Assembly (NCBI GenBank): GCA_029863825.1
Contig: JAOTUP010000097.1
Coordinates: 1-7,160, forward strand
Direction: 5' to 3'
Length of the DNA stretch: 7,160 nucleotides
Origin: Acidobacteriota bacterium
GTDB lineage: Bacteria > Acidobacteriota > Thermoanaerobaculia > Multivoradales > JAHEKO01
In this document: one piece after another, positions 1 to 6,033 of the stretch
Position numbering within the stretch: the first letter of the stretch is position 1
Layout of the letters: every line of letters begins with the position of its first letter
Notes under the pieces: generated by a model
Seen by the model: the letters and a program-made list of their open reading frames with translations, nothing else
Told to the model about the DNA's origin: nothing
The model's database searches: none
Position numbers and translations under genes: made by a program

Positions 1-526
1 CGCGAGTGAAGTTCACCAGTGCCTTGTTGACGATCTGGGAGTTGGGGATGAAGATGTCACGACCGTCCGACGTGCGGATGTGCGTATGGCGGATCTCGAT
101 CCCCCGAACCGTCCCCTTGAAGTCACCGGACTCGATGATGTCATCCACTCTGAACGGACTTTTGAAAGCAAGGAGGATCCCAGCCAGAAAATTCTCTCCG
201 ATCTCCCGAAAGGCAAACCCCAGAACCACCGCGGTAATACCGCCGCCCGCCAGCAGGCCCGACGCCGCCGCTTTGAGACCGAGGATATTGAGACCGACGA
301 CAACTCCCAAGAGTCCAGCGACCCAGACCGTCGCACGGCGGAAGAAACTCTTGTGAGGCGTTGCCAGCCGGGCGTGGGTCAAGACCCGTCCCACGACTCG
401 CGACAGGCCCTTCCCAATCAAAATCGACGCGACGACCACAAACAGCGCCACGGCAATTCGCGGCGTGATCCTCAGGAGCGCGTCCAGCTCGCTGCGAAGA
501 CTCTCGACCAGGATGTCCATCGTCAT
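1..526 (-). CDS. MscS-family mechanosensitive channel, C-terminus cut off by the window edge
   Basis: Inner-membrane channel that opens under membrane tension to release solutes on osmotic downshock. The 175 residues present hold two predicted N-terminal membrane helices (about 23-42 and 64-84) and a small-residue-rich pore helix (about 88-122) containing GFAFREIGENFLAGI. The upper beta domain follows, with the IPN signature at 160-162. The C-terminal alpha/beta domain lies outside the window. The pore helix carries charged residues (R107, E108, E111), a pattern I recall in many non-E. coli MscS proteins but absent from the E. coli pore. Start: ATG at 526 follows GGGGCGAG directly; ATG at 520 is in frame and also possible. 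This is the last visible gene of a minus-strand run, 112 bases after corA. The gap contains a perfect 10-bp palindrome (621-630) just beyond the corA stop but no clear terminator. Family assignment is secure; the ion preference cannot be read from the sequence. Confidence 0.93.
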   Translation of the reverse strand, partial: MTMDILVESLRSELDALLRITPRIAVALFVVVASILIGKGLSRVVGRVLTHARLATPHKSFFRRATVWVAGLLGVVVGLNILGLKAAASGLLAGGGITAVVLGFAFREIGENFLAGILLAFKSPFRVDDIIESGDFKGTVRGIEIRHTHIRTSDGRDIFIPNSQIVNKALVNFTR

Positions 527-638
527 CTCGCCCCGTGGAATTTGCCCAACTCCGGAACGGCTGTCAGCGGCTGCCAGCCCACAGGTCCGTGCCGCTGCGG
601 AGCACTCGGCGCCTCTCCAACGCCGCGGCGGTGTCTTT

Positions 639-1709
639 TCACCACCAATTCTTTCGCTTGAAGAGAAACAGCATGCCGCTGCCAATGAGTATCATCGCCA
701 ACCAGAATACGGGATACCCCCAATACGACCGCAACTCCGGCATGTTGAACGGACTCGCATCCGGATCGAAGTTCATTCCGTAGATGCCGGCAAGGAAGGT
801 CAGTGGAATGAAGATCGATGCCATGACCGTCAGCACCTTCATCACCTGATTCATTCGGTTGCTGACCATCGACAGGTGCAAGTCCATCAGCCCCCGGGCC
901 AGATCGCGATAGCTCTCGAGAATGTCGAGAATCTGAATCGTGTGGTCGTAGCAGTCGCGCAAGAAAACCCTGGTCTCTTTTCGCACCAGCCCCGACTCCG
1001 AGCGTTCGAGGGAGTTGGCGACCTCTCGGTGCGGCCAGGCGGCCCGCCGCAGCAGGACGAGATCATGATTGATCTCGTGAATCCTCTTCAGCTCGTCTTG
1101 GCCTGATTCGTCCAGCAGAACACGCTGCAGCGACTCGATCCGTTCCCCATATTCCTCGAGAATCGGAAAGAACTGGTCAATCACCGCGTCGATCAGTGCA
1201 TACGCCAGATAGTCGGATCCAGATTTTCGGATCTTCCCGGCTCCCGAGCGGAGCCGCGCCCGGATGGCTTCCCAGTCGTCGCCCGCCTCCTCCTGGATCG
1301 TCAGCACGAAACTCTTGCCGAGAAACAGGCTGACCTGCTCGGAATCGAGGCGTCCGCTCGAAAAATGAAGGTGCTTGAGAACGACGAACGTATTGGCTTC
1401 GTAGTCCTGGACCTTCGGGCGCTGCCCCGTGTGCAGAACGTCCTCGAGGGCCAGAGAATGGAGGCCCAGCCGCTCGCCTAGCCGCTCCAGCGTACCGATG
1501 TCGGCGAGACCAACCACGTCGATCCACGTCACGCCTGGTTGATCCACGTACGAGAGGGCCTCGGAGACGGCTTCGACAACTCGCTCTTCGAGAGTCTCCG
1601 CGGTGAAGTGAATGAGACTGATACGACCGTCCGGTGCGACGCCCTCATGCTTCGTCAGTCTGCCGGGTGAAGTCCCCGGCTGCGCGAACCTCTTGCCGAA
1701 AAGCCTCAT
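639..1709 (-). CDS. corA: CorA-type magnesium/cobalt channel
   Basis: Pentameric inner-membrane channel for Mg2+ uptake (Co2+ in some members), 356 residues, close to the 351 of Thermotoga maritima CorA. The N-terminal two thirds form the cytoplasmic alpha/beta domain and a long stalk helix. The first membrane helix (about 293-310) ends in the diagnostic YGMNFD (310-315). A short periplasmic loop with MPEL and WGYP follows, then the second helix (about 331-350) and a basic-aromatic tail KRKNWW. The stretch SNRMNQVMKVLTVMASIF is very close to T. maritima CorA as I remember it. The frame is open upstream to 1817, but ATG at 1709 is preferred. It lies 4 bases after the stop of the upstream MscS gene, has GAGGA 8 bases upstream, and avoids overlapping that gene. 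All key motifs are intact. A CorA gene inside a run of mechanosensitive channels suggests linked control of divalent cations and osmotic stress; that link is inference. Confidence 0.96.
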   Translation of the reverse strand: MRLFGKRFAQPGTSPGRLTKHEGVAPDGRISLIHFTAETLEERVVEAVSEALSYVDQPGVTWIDVVGLADIGTLERLGERLGLHSLALEDVLHTGQRPKVQDYEANTFVVLKHLHFSSGRLDSEQVSLFLGKSFVLTIQEEAGDDWEAIRARLRSGAGKIRKSGSDYLAYALIDAVIDQFFPILEEYGERIESLQRVLLDESGQDELKRIHEINHDLVLLRRAAWPHREVANSLERSESGLVRKETRVFLRDCYDHTIQILDILESYRDLARGLMDLHLSMVSNRMNQVMKVLTVMASIFIPLTFLAGIYGMNFDPDASPFNMPELRSYWGYPVFWLAMILIGSGMLFLFKRKNWW

Positions 1710-1713
1710 CCCG

Positions 1714-2631
1714 TCAGTCCTCGGACGGCATGTCGGGGAGCCCGGCCACCAGGCTCCGGACACCCACCGATTCGACGAACTCTGAATCGAAATGAACATC
1801 GAGCTGTGGGAACGCAATCGTCACGCCCGCTTCTTTCAGTGCCCACCACACCGCTTCGTTGAGCTCGTTCCGGCGTTGCTGGGTGCTCCAGGGATCTTCC
1901 ATCCACACCGACACTTCGAAATTCACCGACGAGTCGGCGAACTCCTTGAGCTGAACCCGCGGCCCGTACTCGCGCGACCTCCAGGGCAACGACTCGGCGA
2001 CAGCTGTCAGCACGCTGCGAACCAGGGCAAGATCGGACGCATAGACGACGCCGACCTGCGTCCTCAGTCTGAACATCGAGTCCTTGAGCGTGTAGTTCTT
2101 GACGGTTGCCGAAACAAGCAAGGAGTTCGGGATGATGATGTCCTCTTCATCGAGCGTTCTCGCAGTCGTCGCCCGAATGCCCATGTCAAGCACCCGCACC
2201 ATTCTGCCTTCGACCTCGAGAATGTCTCCCGGCTTGATCGCCCGTTCGAGAAGCAGGATGACGCCCGAGGCGAAGTTCTGGGAGATGTTCTGCATCGCGA
2301 ACCCGATGGCGACTGCAAAGACGGCGCCGGCAGCGAATAGAGCCGTCAGATTGATCCCCAGGTTGTGAACCGCGATCCCGAGCCCGACGAGCAGCACCAG
2401 ATAGCGGACCAACCGCGACGCCACCGCCGCCGTACCTTGGTCCTGCTGTCCTTTCGTCGAGAAAACGCGCGCCACCCATCGCTGCAGGACACTCGCGAGA
2501 GCGAAGGTCACTACGATGACGACCAGGAAGCTCACCAGAGTGGCCACAGTCACCGTCGTGCCGCTGATTTCGAACAGCGGCACGTCGAAAAGGCCGTGCT
2601 TCTCCCTGATCCTCTCGAATACGTTCTTCAT
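1714..2631 (-). CDS. MscS-family mechanosensitive channel with MscK-like C-terminal half
   Basis: Tension-gated inner-membrane channel, 305 residues. A 25-residue polar N-terminus precedes helix 1 (about 26-50), helix 2 (about 72-90) and the pore helix (about 94-130, with AVAIGFAMQNISQNFASG). The beta domain carries IIIPN (165-169). The C-terminal domain ends in AFPQLDVHF (273-281), followed by about 24 extra residues rich in acidic side chains. The phrases FASGVILLLER, IKPGDILEV, IRATT and NELN resemble the C-terminal MscS module of E. coli MscK/KefA, but the large MscK periplasmic extension is missing. Start: ATG at 2631 has GGGAGAGG (2638-2645) 6 bases upstream. It follows the previous channel gene by 37 bases and precedes corA by 4. 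It is clearly diverged from the two neighbouring MscS proteins, so this is not a recent tandem duplication. Confidence 0.95.
   Translation of the reverse strand: MKNVFERIREKHGLFDVPLFEISGTTVTVATLVSFLVVIVVTFALASVLQRWVARVFSTKGQQDQGTAAVASRLVRYLVLLVGLGIAVHNLGINLTALFAAGAVFAVAIGFAMQNISQNFASGVILLLERAIKPGDILEVEGRMVRVLDMGIRATTARTLDEEDIIIPNSLLVSATVKNYTLKDSMFRLRTQVGVVYASDLALVRSVLTAVAESLPWRSREYGPRVQLKEFADSSVNFEVSVWMEDPWSTQQRRNELNEAVWWALKEAGVTIAFPQLDVHFDSEFVESVGVRSLVAGLPDMPSED
1718..1722 (-). promoter_or_regulatory. Ribosome binding site for corA inside the end of the upstream gene
   Basis: On the minus strand GAGGA lies in the last codons of the upstream MscS gene, 8 bases before ATG at 1709, and the two genes are separated by only CGGG. 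This supports 1709 over the upstream in-frame starts and implies translational coupling of corA to the channel gene. Confidence 0.6.
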
Positions 2632-2668
2632 GACTTGCCTCTCCCGTCGGAAGATCGCCCATTCTGCC

Positions 2669-3520
2669 TCAGATCACCCTCGCCTCACCGGCCGAGGAGA
2701 CGATCTCCACGGGCAGCGGTCGAGTGGCACTCCCAGCGTAGAGCGTACGGTGGGGAAATGGAATCTCGATTTCGGCTTCATCCAGAGCTCTCTTGATGTC
2801 GAGCTGAATGGCGCTCTTGAGCTCCAGAAAATTCTCTCGCGAGACCCAGACGGAGAACTGGATGTTGAGCGCCGAGTCCCCGAAGCCCTGGAACAGAAAC
2901 AGCGGCTTCGGTTCGTCGAGACACATCAGGTTCTCGTCCGCAACCTGACACAACACCTCGCGAACGCTATCGAGATCCTCCTTGTACGCCACTCCGATCT
3001 GGACGTCGATCCGCCGTATGGGGAACTTCGTCAGGGTTGCCACCTCGGTCTTGATGACCGTCTCGTTGGGTATGCGTACAAATCGATTGTCGAAGGTTCG
3101 CAGTTTGACCGACAACAAATCGATCCCCAGAACTTCGCCGGTGGTGGAGCCGATCTGAACGACGTCACCAATGGCAAAAGGCTGCTCCCCGATAAGGAAC
3201 AGGCCGCTGATGAGATTCGAGGCCGATGTCTGCGAGGCGAACCCCAGGGCGACCGACAGGACGCCGGCTGCGCCCAGCAACACGCCGAGATTGAAGCCAA
3301 ACTGATGCAGGCCGGCGACGAAGAACAGGGACAGCACTGAGTAGTAGGTGATGCGACGCATCAGCACGACACGCTGGCGATCGAGTCGGTTCTCCAGCAA
3401 ACGCTGCAAACCGCGGCTAAGGAGACGGGCCACCAGCAAGCCGGCGAGGACGAGCAGCAGTGCCTTCGATACAACCACAATCTTGTCGAGACTGAAAAAG
3501 ACAGTCAGAAAATCTCTCAT
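2669..3520 (-). CDS. MscS-family small-conductance mechanosensitive channel
   Basis: Tension-gated inner-membrane channel of 283 residues, almost the length of E. coli MscS (286). Predicted helices lie at about 13-33 and 55-73. The pore helix at about 79-110 contains LLGAAGVLSVALGFASQ, close to the LGAAGLAVGLALQ of E. coli. The beta domain follows, with RIPNE (149-153), then IGVAYKEDLDSVREVL (the common GVAY motif) and a C-terminal IPFPHRTLY (253-261) matching the usual FPxPQ end. Start: ATG at 3520 has AGGAG 9 bases upstream, overlapping the stop of the preceding gene. Of the three channels in this operon it is the most like canonical MscS, but I do not assign the symbol because several paralogues are present. 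It is placed second in the operon, straight after the DUF432-like gene. Confidence 0.95.
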   Translation of the reverse strand: MRDFLTVFFSLDKIVVVSKALLLVLAGLLVARLLSRGLQRLLENRLDRQRVVLMRRITYYSVLSLFFVAGLHQFGFNLGVLLGAAGVLSVALGFASQTSASNLISGLFLIGEQPFAIGDVVQIGSTTGEVLGIDLLSVKLRTFDNRFVRIPNETVIKTEVATLTKFPIRRIDVQIGVAYKEDLDSVREVLCQVADENLMCLDEPKPLFLFQGFGDSALNIQFSVWVSRENFLELKSAIQLDIKRALDEAEIEIPFPHRTLYAGSATRPLPVEIVSSAGEARVI

Positions 3521-3529
3521 CGGTCAGGT

Positions 3530-3534
3530 CTCCT
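3530..3534 (-). promoter_or_regulatory. Ribosome binding site overlapping the stop codon of the preceding gene
   Basis: The minus strand reads TAGGAG, so the Shine-Dalgarno AGGAG shares two bases with the TAG stop (3533-3535) of the DUF432-like gene. It sits 9 bases before the ATG of the MscS gene at 3520. A ribosome ending on the first gene would sit on this site, which points to coupled translation of the two products. Confidence 0.65.
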
Positions 3535-4330
3535 AGAGTCGCAAGAGCGAACTGAAAGCGCGAAACAGGTGTCCCTTCTCGAAGGCCAGCCGAGGCTCGC
3601 TGAGCAAGGCCGCCTTCTTCGCCTCTTGGGGTGGGCCCGATCGAACGTCGAGCTCCGCCACATCGCCTACCTCGCTCCGCAACATTCGAACTTCCTCGGA
3701 CCACAGTGCTTCGCCGGCGCCGAAGATCGACAGGTGGGGGACCGGGAGATTGAGACGCTCGACAAACAACGTATCCGGACCCTCGTTCTCGATGACGATA
3801 GGCGTCACGAATCTATAGGGTCGCATCGGCAGGTCCTCGAGGCGCGTGCGGGCATTCGTCTTCAGTGCGTAAGCCAGCTCGCCATCTCTGGTCGTCGACC
3901 CGAACCAGGTCTCCGAGAGCCTCTTGGCCGGCAGCTCTCGCAGATATGCGGGCTCGGGACCAACGGCAATCTCGACCCAGAGAGGAGAGCTCACGAGGAT
4001 TCGCGTCTGATGCCCCGACGGTACTCTGAACGGCGTTCGGGGCCGCGCGACGACAGAGCGATCAGCGGTCACCGCTCTGAGTTTCACCGTACCCCCGGTC
4101 CTCTGGACGGCGAATCGCTCGCCCTGGACGCCAGCATCCGGAAAACTTTCGTTTCGCCGATACGTCCAGAGCTCCGGATCTTCGTCGTCGTTCCACGAGT
4201 ACGCCATCTTCCACTCCGACGCCTCCCGCTCCATCCACAGACCGAGGGATCCAATCTCCCAATGACCTGAGTCGCCGATCTCGAGCTCGTATTCGCCCCA
4301 CCACACGTTTCGTTTCATGCCGGCCATCAT
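3533..4330 (-). CDS. DUF432-like protein of unknown function, first gene of the channel operon
   Basis: A 265-residue soluble protein with no signal peptide or membrane helix. It looks mostly beta-stranded, rich in Trp, Arg and Glu. By memory of the family it resembles DUF432, an uncharacterised family best known from archaea. The supporting pattern is GEYELEIGD near the start (12-20), a central stretch with VPSGHQTRI and PLWVEIAVG (103-124), then TWFGSTTRDGELAYA (141-155), VIENEGPDTLFVERL (179-193), and a late LSIFGAGEALWSEEVRM (200-216). The assignment needs a profile search. Starts at 4330, 4327 (two adjacent ATGs) or 4318 (MKRNVWW) are all possible, and none has a strong ribosome binding site. 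The gene ends 12 bases before an MscS gene whose ribosome binding site overlaps this stop. I recall DUF432 genes next to mscS genes in other genomes, so a role as a cytoplasmic partner or sensor of the channel is plausible but unproven. Confidence 0.78.
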   Translation of the reverse strand: MMAGMKRNVWWGEYELEIGDSGHWEIGSLGLWMEREASEWKMAYSWNDDEDPELWTYRRNESFPDAGVQGERFAVQRTGGTVKLRAVTADRSVVARPRTPFRVPSGHQTRILVSSPLWVEIAVGPEPAYLRELPAKRLSETWFGSTTRDGELAYALKTNARTRLEDLPMRPYRFVTPIVIENEGPDTLFVERLNLPVPHLSIFGAGEALWSEEVRMLRSEVGDVAELDVRSGPPQEAKKAALLSEPRLAFEKGHLFRAFSSLLRL

Positions 4331-4510
4331 CTCACTACCGCAGACTCCGTCGCCACGCCGACGTTATGCACCACCGCCATACGTCGACACGCTTGGCGGT
4401 ACCTTGCTCGTTGGCCGTGCACTCGGGTCGGGTCGGCTGCAGTTCCAATCCGCCTGCCACCACGAGCCGCACGACACCGTGCCGCCGGCGCCCGCCTGCT
4501 CCGTCTTCGT
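4331..4510. other. Intergenic region upstream of the channel operon
   Basis: These 180 bases lie between the kinase stop and the DUF432-like start, both minus strand. I see no convincing sigma70-type promoter, no U-tract terminator and no credible ORF. GCACG-ACAC-CGTGC (4469-4482) can form a 5-bp hairpin, which is within chance for GC-rich DNA. Whether the channel operon has its own promoter here or is read through from the kinase gene cannot be decided. Confidence 0.5.
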
Positions 4511-5269
4511 CTAAAGCTCCAACCCTTCCAGGTGATCGAGCAGCTGACGGGCGGTGCGAAACTTCTTCAGGATAAGCGTTCTCTTGAGGCCGCAGCAGAT
4601 CTGCTTGATCGCCGGCGGCTGCCGAGCGTAGAACCGCTGGCCGCCCAATGAGTCATAAAAGACACGGACCATGTCGCAGATGTCGTCGTTGACCCTTCGA
4701 CGATTGAACGGCCCGTGGTTGTACAGGTCGAGCAGCTTGAGATCGAAAGTCAAACCGAACCGCTCGACCATGATGTTATGACCGTGGAGATCCCCGTGGT
4801 ACTCGCGCCCCCGATGCATCTTCTCGATACCCTCGGCCAAGGCATGCAGGAAATGAAGGGCCGCAAAGGGGTTGAGCCGACCCCCGGGCTGGCGGCGCAA
4901 CAACTCGATGAGAGACTCGCCTCGGACGTACTCCGAAACCAGGAATGTGACTTGAACCCCTTCGACGTCCACGCTCTCGCGAGTGTGATAGCCGACGATG
5001 ATGGGACAACTCGCCAGTTTGTGGAGTTTCCGCGCATAGCGACTGGCAGAGCGATCCCGGGCATTGCGTTGAGGGAAAAAGAACTTTCCCGCACGCTCAA
5101 CTCTCGTGGATCGCTCCCGTAACAGATACGTTTCGCCCTCCCAGCCACTCCCGAGTCGACGAACGACCTCGTACTTGCCCGCCAGCCGTTGGCCGGGCGC
5201 GAAATCGAACGAGGAGATGTTCCGGGCGGGCAAGACGGCGATGACTCCAGCCGCAAATCGTAGTACCAA
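4511..5269 (-). CDS. Small atypical protein kinase-like protein
   Basis: A 252-residue soluble protein with a protein kinase fold that would transfer phosphate from ATP to an unknown substrate. Visible motifs are a glycine-rich loop GSGWEG (40-45), the beta-3 lysine K62 in RAGKFF, a hinge around SEYVRGESL (112-120), and the catalytic loop YHGDLHGHNIMV with D160 and N165. The metal-binding aspartate D181 sits in LLDLYNHG, so DFG is replaced by DLY. Several features are unusual. Only about 15 residues separate D181 from the probable helix-F aspartate (D195/D196 in NDDICDMVRVFYDSLGG), so the activation segment and APE motif are essentially missing. No clear helix-C glutamate is seen near ASRYARKLHKL. 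The start is uncertain: the first available codon is TTG at 5269, TTG at 5233 is an alternative with GGAG 11 bases upstream, and no ATG or GTG precedes the domain back to the stop at 5360-5362. It is divergent from the plus-strand genes across an AT-rich region. Confidence 0.84.
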   Translation of the reverse strand: MVLRFAAGVIAVLPARNISSFDFAPGQRLAGKYEVVRRLGSGWEGETYLLRERSTRVERAGKFFFPQRNARDRSASRYARKLHKLASCPIIVGYHTRESVDVEGVQVTFLVSEYVRGESLIELLRRQPGGRLNPFAALHFLHALAEGIEKMHRGREYHGDLHGHNIMVERFGLTFDLKLLDLYNHGPFNRRRVNDDICDMVRVFYDSLGGQRFYARQPPAIKQICCGLKRTLILKKFRTARQLLDHLEGLEL

Positions 5270-5345
5270 AGCGTCTCTGCAGCCAGCCCCACGCGCCGTC
5301 GCCTCGAATCTCGCGTCCGTCCCCGATCTGCGGCTGTTCGAACTA

Positions 5346-5363
5346 ATAGTATTATAGTACTAT
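5346..5363. repeat. Inverted repeat, possible operator
   Basis: ATAGTA (5346-5351) and TACTAT (5358-5363) are exact inverted arms around TTATAG. The right half also forms a perfect 10-bp palindrome ATAGTACTAT (5354-5363). It covers a minus-strand TATAAT box, so a protein bound here would block that promoter. Confidence 0.5.
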
Positions 5364-5395
5364 GCCATTATACCCCTATGCGTGTATGATACTAC
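5349..5395 (+). repeat. Imperfect 12-bp direct repeat, two copies 35 bases apart
   Basis: GTATTATAGTAC (5349-5360) and GTATGATACTAC (5384-5395) match at 10 of 12 positions. The second copy contains the interrupted palindrome GTAT-G-ATAC. Start-to-start spacing is 35 bases, not a whole number of helical turns of 10.5. They may be two binding sites for one regulator; the AT-rich context makes chance similarity possible. Confidence 0.4.
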
Positions 5396-5441
5396 CCATA
5401 TACGGGTCGCTCCATACTTTCCGGACAGACCCCGACGACTC

Positions 5442-6011
5442 ATGCCACACACAGATCACACAGATCACACTGACCCGCGATCCGAGGTCCACCGCGACGA
5501 CTCGAAGGGGTCCCGTCGCGCGCCTAGGGACCAGGCAGTCAAGGATCGATCGGCAGTTTCGGAATCGGACGTCCGGCGCAAGAGTCAGGAGCTTGCGGTC
5601 GCGTGGCGACGAGGGCGCTCGGCGTATGTTCTCGACTCTTTGAAGAATGAACCGCCGCTTCGCGCGGCACTCATGGCGACCTTTATCTACGAGACCCTCT
5701 GCAAGTGGGACCCGTACGACTTCAAGTGGCCGAATCGCTTCCGCAGAGCCCTTCTGACCCGATCCAATGGCCAGATCACACGCGACGAACTGGAAGAGCT
5801 CGAGGTGGAGTACCGGCGACGATTTGGCGCCGGTCCACCGCCCGCGGTGGTCAAGGGTCGGCAACCGACCAATGCGAAGGAGTGGATGCGCGTCGCCGAG
5901 CTCCACGCAGAGCAAATCCGACGGGCCCTCGCGTCAGGGGAGCCGATCATCCGACATCGGTCCGAAGCACCGTCGATGTTCCTCAGGCCTCAGACGGTAA
6001 GGCAGGCGTAG
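5442..6011 (+). CDS. Hypothetical charged protein with N-terminal His-Thr-Asp repeats
   Basis: I do not recognise this 189-residue protein. It has no signal peptide or membrane helix. Residues 1-45 are polar and low in complexity, beginning MPHTDHTDHTDP. From about residue 46 it becomes helical and highly charged (SQELAVAWRRGRSAYVLDSL). A more hydrophobic, aromatic stretch with FIYETLCKWDPYDFKWPNRF follows, then an acidic helix with DELEELEVEYRRRF, and a final helical part with NAKEWMRVAELHAEQIRRAL. Codon third positions are mostly G or C, which supports real coding. ATG at 5442 is chosen although it lacks a good ribosome binding site. An in-frame GTG at 5382 would add 20 residues but lies within the AT-rich control region. 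It is the first plus-strand gene after the divergent region and is followed by small ORFs and a ribbon-helix-helix gene. The conserved core may begin downstream of the repeats. Confidence 0.75.
   Translation: MPHTDHTDHTDPRSEVHRDDSKGSRRAPRDQAVKDRSAVSESDVRRKSQELAVAWRRGRSAYVLDSLKNEPPLRAALMATFIYETLCKWDPYDFKWPNRFRRALLTRSNGQITRDELEELEVEYRRRFGAGPPPAVVKGRQPTNAKEWMRVAELHAEQIRRALASGEPIIRHRSEAPSMFLRPQTVRQA
5448..5474 (+). repeat. 9-bp tandem repeat encoding (His-Thr-Asp)3
   Basis: CACACAGAT occurs twice exactly (5448-5456, 5457-5465), followed by a third copy CACACTGAC with two changes. The period is a multiple of three, so unit-number changes would keep the frame of the gene. The changes in the third copy are CACACTGAC for CACACAGAT, which still encode His-Thr-Asp. 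Confidence 0.75.
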
Positions 6012-6033
6012 CCCTGAGTACCTCTCCCCGACC

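Larger units (their letters stand above)
5339..5405. promoter_or_regulatory. AT-rich divergent promoter/operator region
   Basis: A markedly AT-rich stretch in otherwise GC-rich DNA, between the kinase gene (minus) and the 189-residue protein gene (plus). Perfect TATAAT hexamers occur on the minus strand at 5356-5351 and 5372-5367, good -10 candidates for the kinase gene. On the plus strand TATGAT at 5385-5390 is the best -10 for the rightward genes. No good TTGACA-like -35 is found at standard spacing for any of them, which fits activator dependence or a non-standard sigma factor. The region also holds the inverted and direct repeats listed separately. Confidence 0.55.

Noticed and set aside
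1710..1817. Longer N-terminus for CorA starting at 1817
   Set aside because: It would overlap the end of the upstream MscS gene by about 100 bases and adds residues not seen in the CorA family; ATG at 1709 has a good ribosome binding site.
2516..3340. Long plus-strand ORF (274 codons) opposite an MscS gene
   Set aside because: The minus strand encodes an MscS protein with all family motifs; the plus-strand product has no recognisable domain and is a GC-rich shadow.
4469..4482. Hairpin GCACG-ACAC-CGTGC as a terminator of the kinase gene
   Set aside because: The stem is only 5 bp, there is no T-tract on the minus strand, and such stems arise by chance in GC-rich DNA.
5339..5480. CRISPR array or mobile-element end suggested by repeats and AT-rich DNA
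   Set aside because: The repeats are too short and too few, spacers are absent, and no transposase, integrase or terminal inverted repeats are seen in the window.
5376..5915. Minus-strand ORF of 179 codons opposite the 189-residue protein gene
   Set aside because: Its end is the VICVIC reading of the 9-bp repeat and the rest has no domain. It has no upstream signal, while the plus strand has better codon use and a continuous helical protein.
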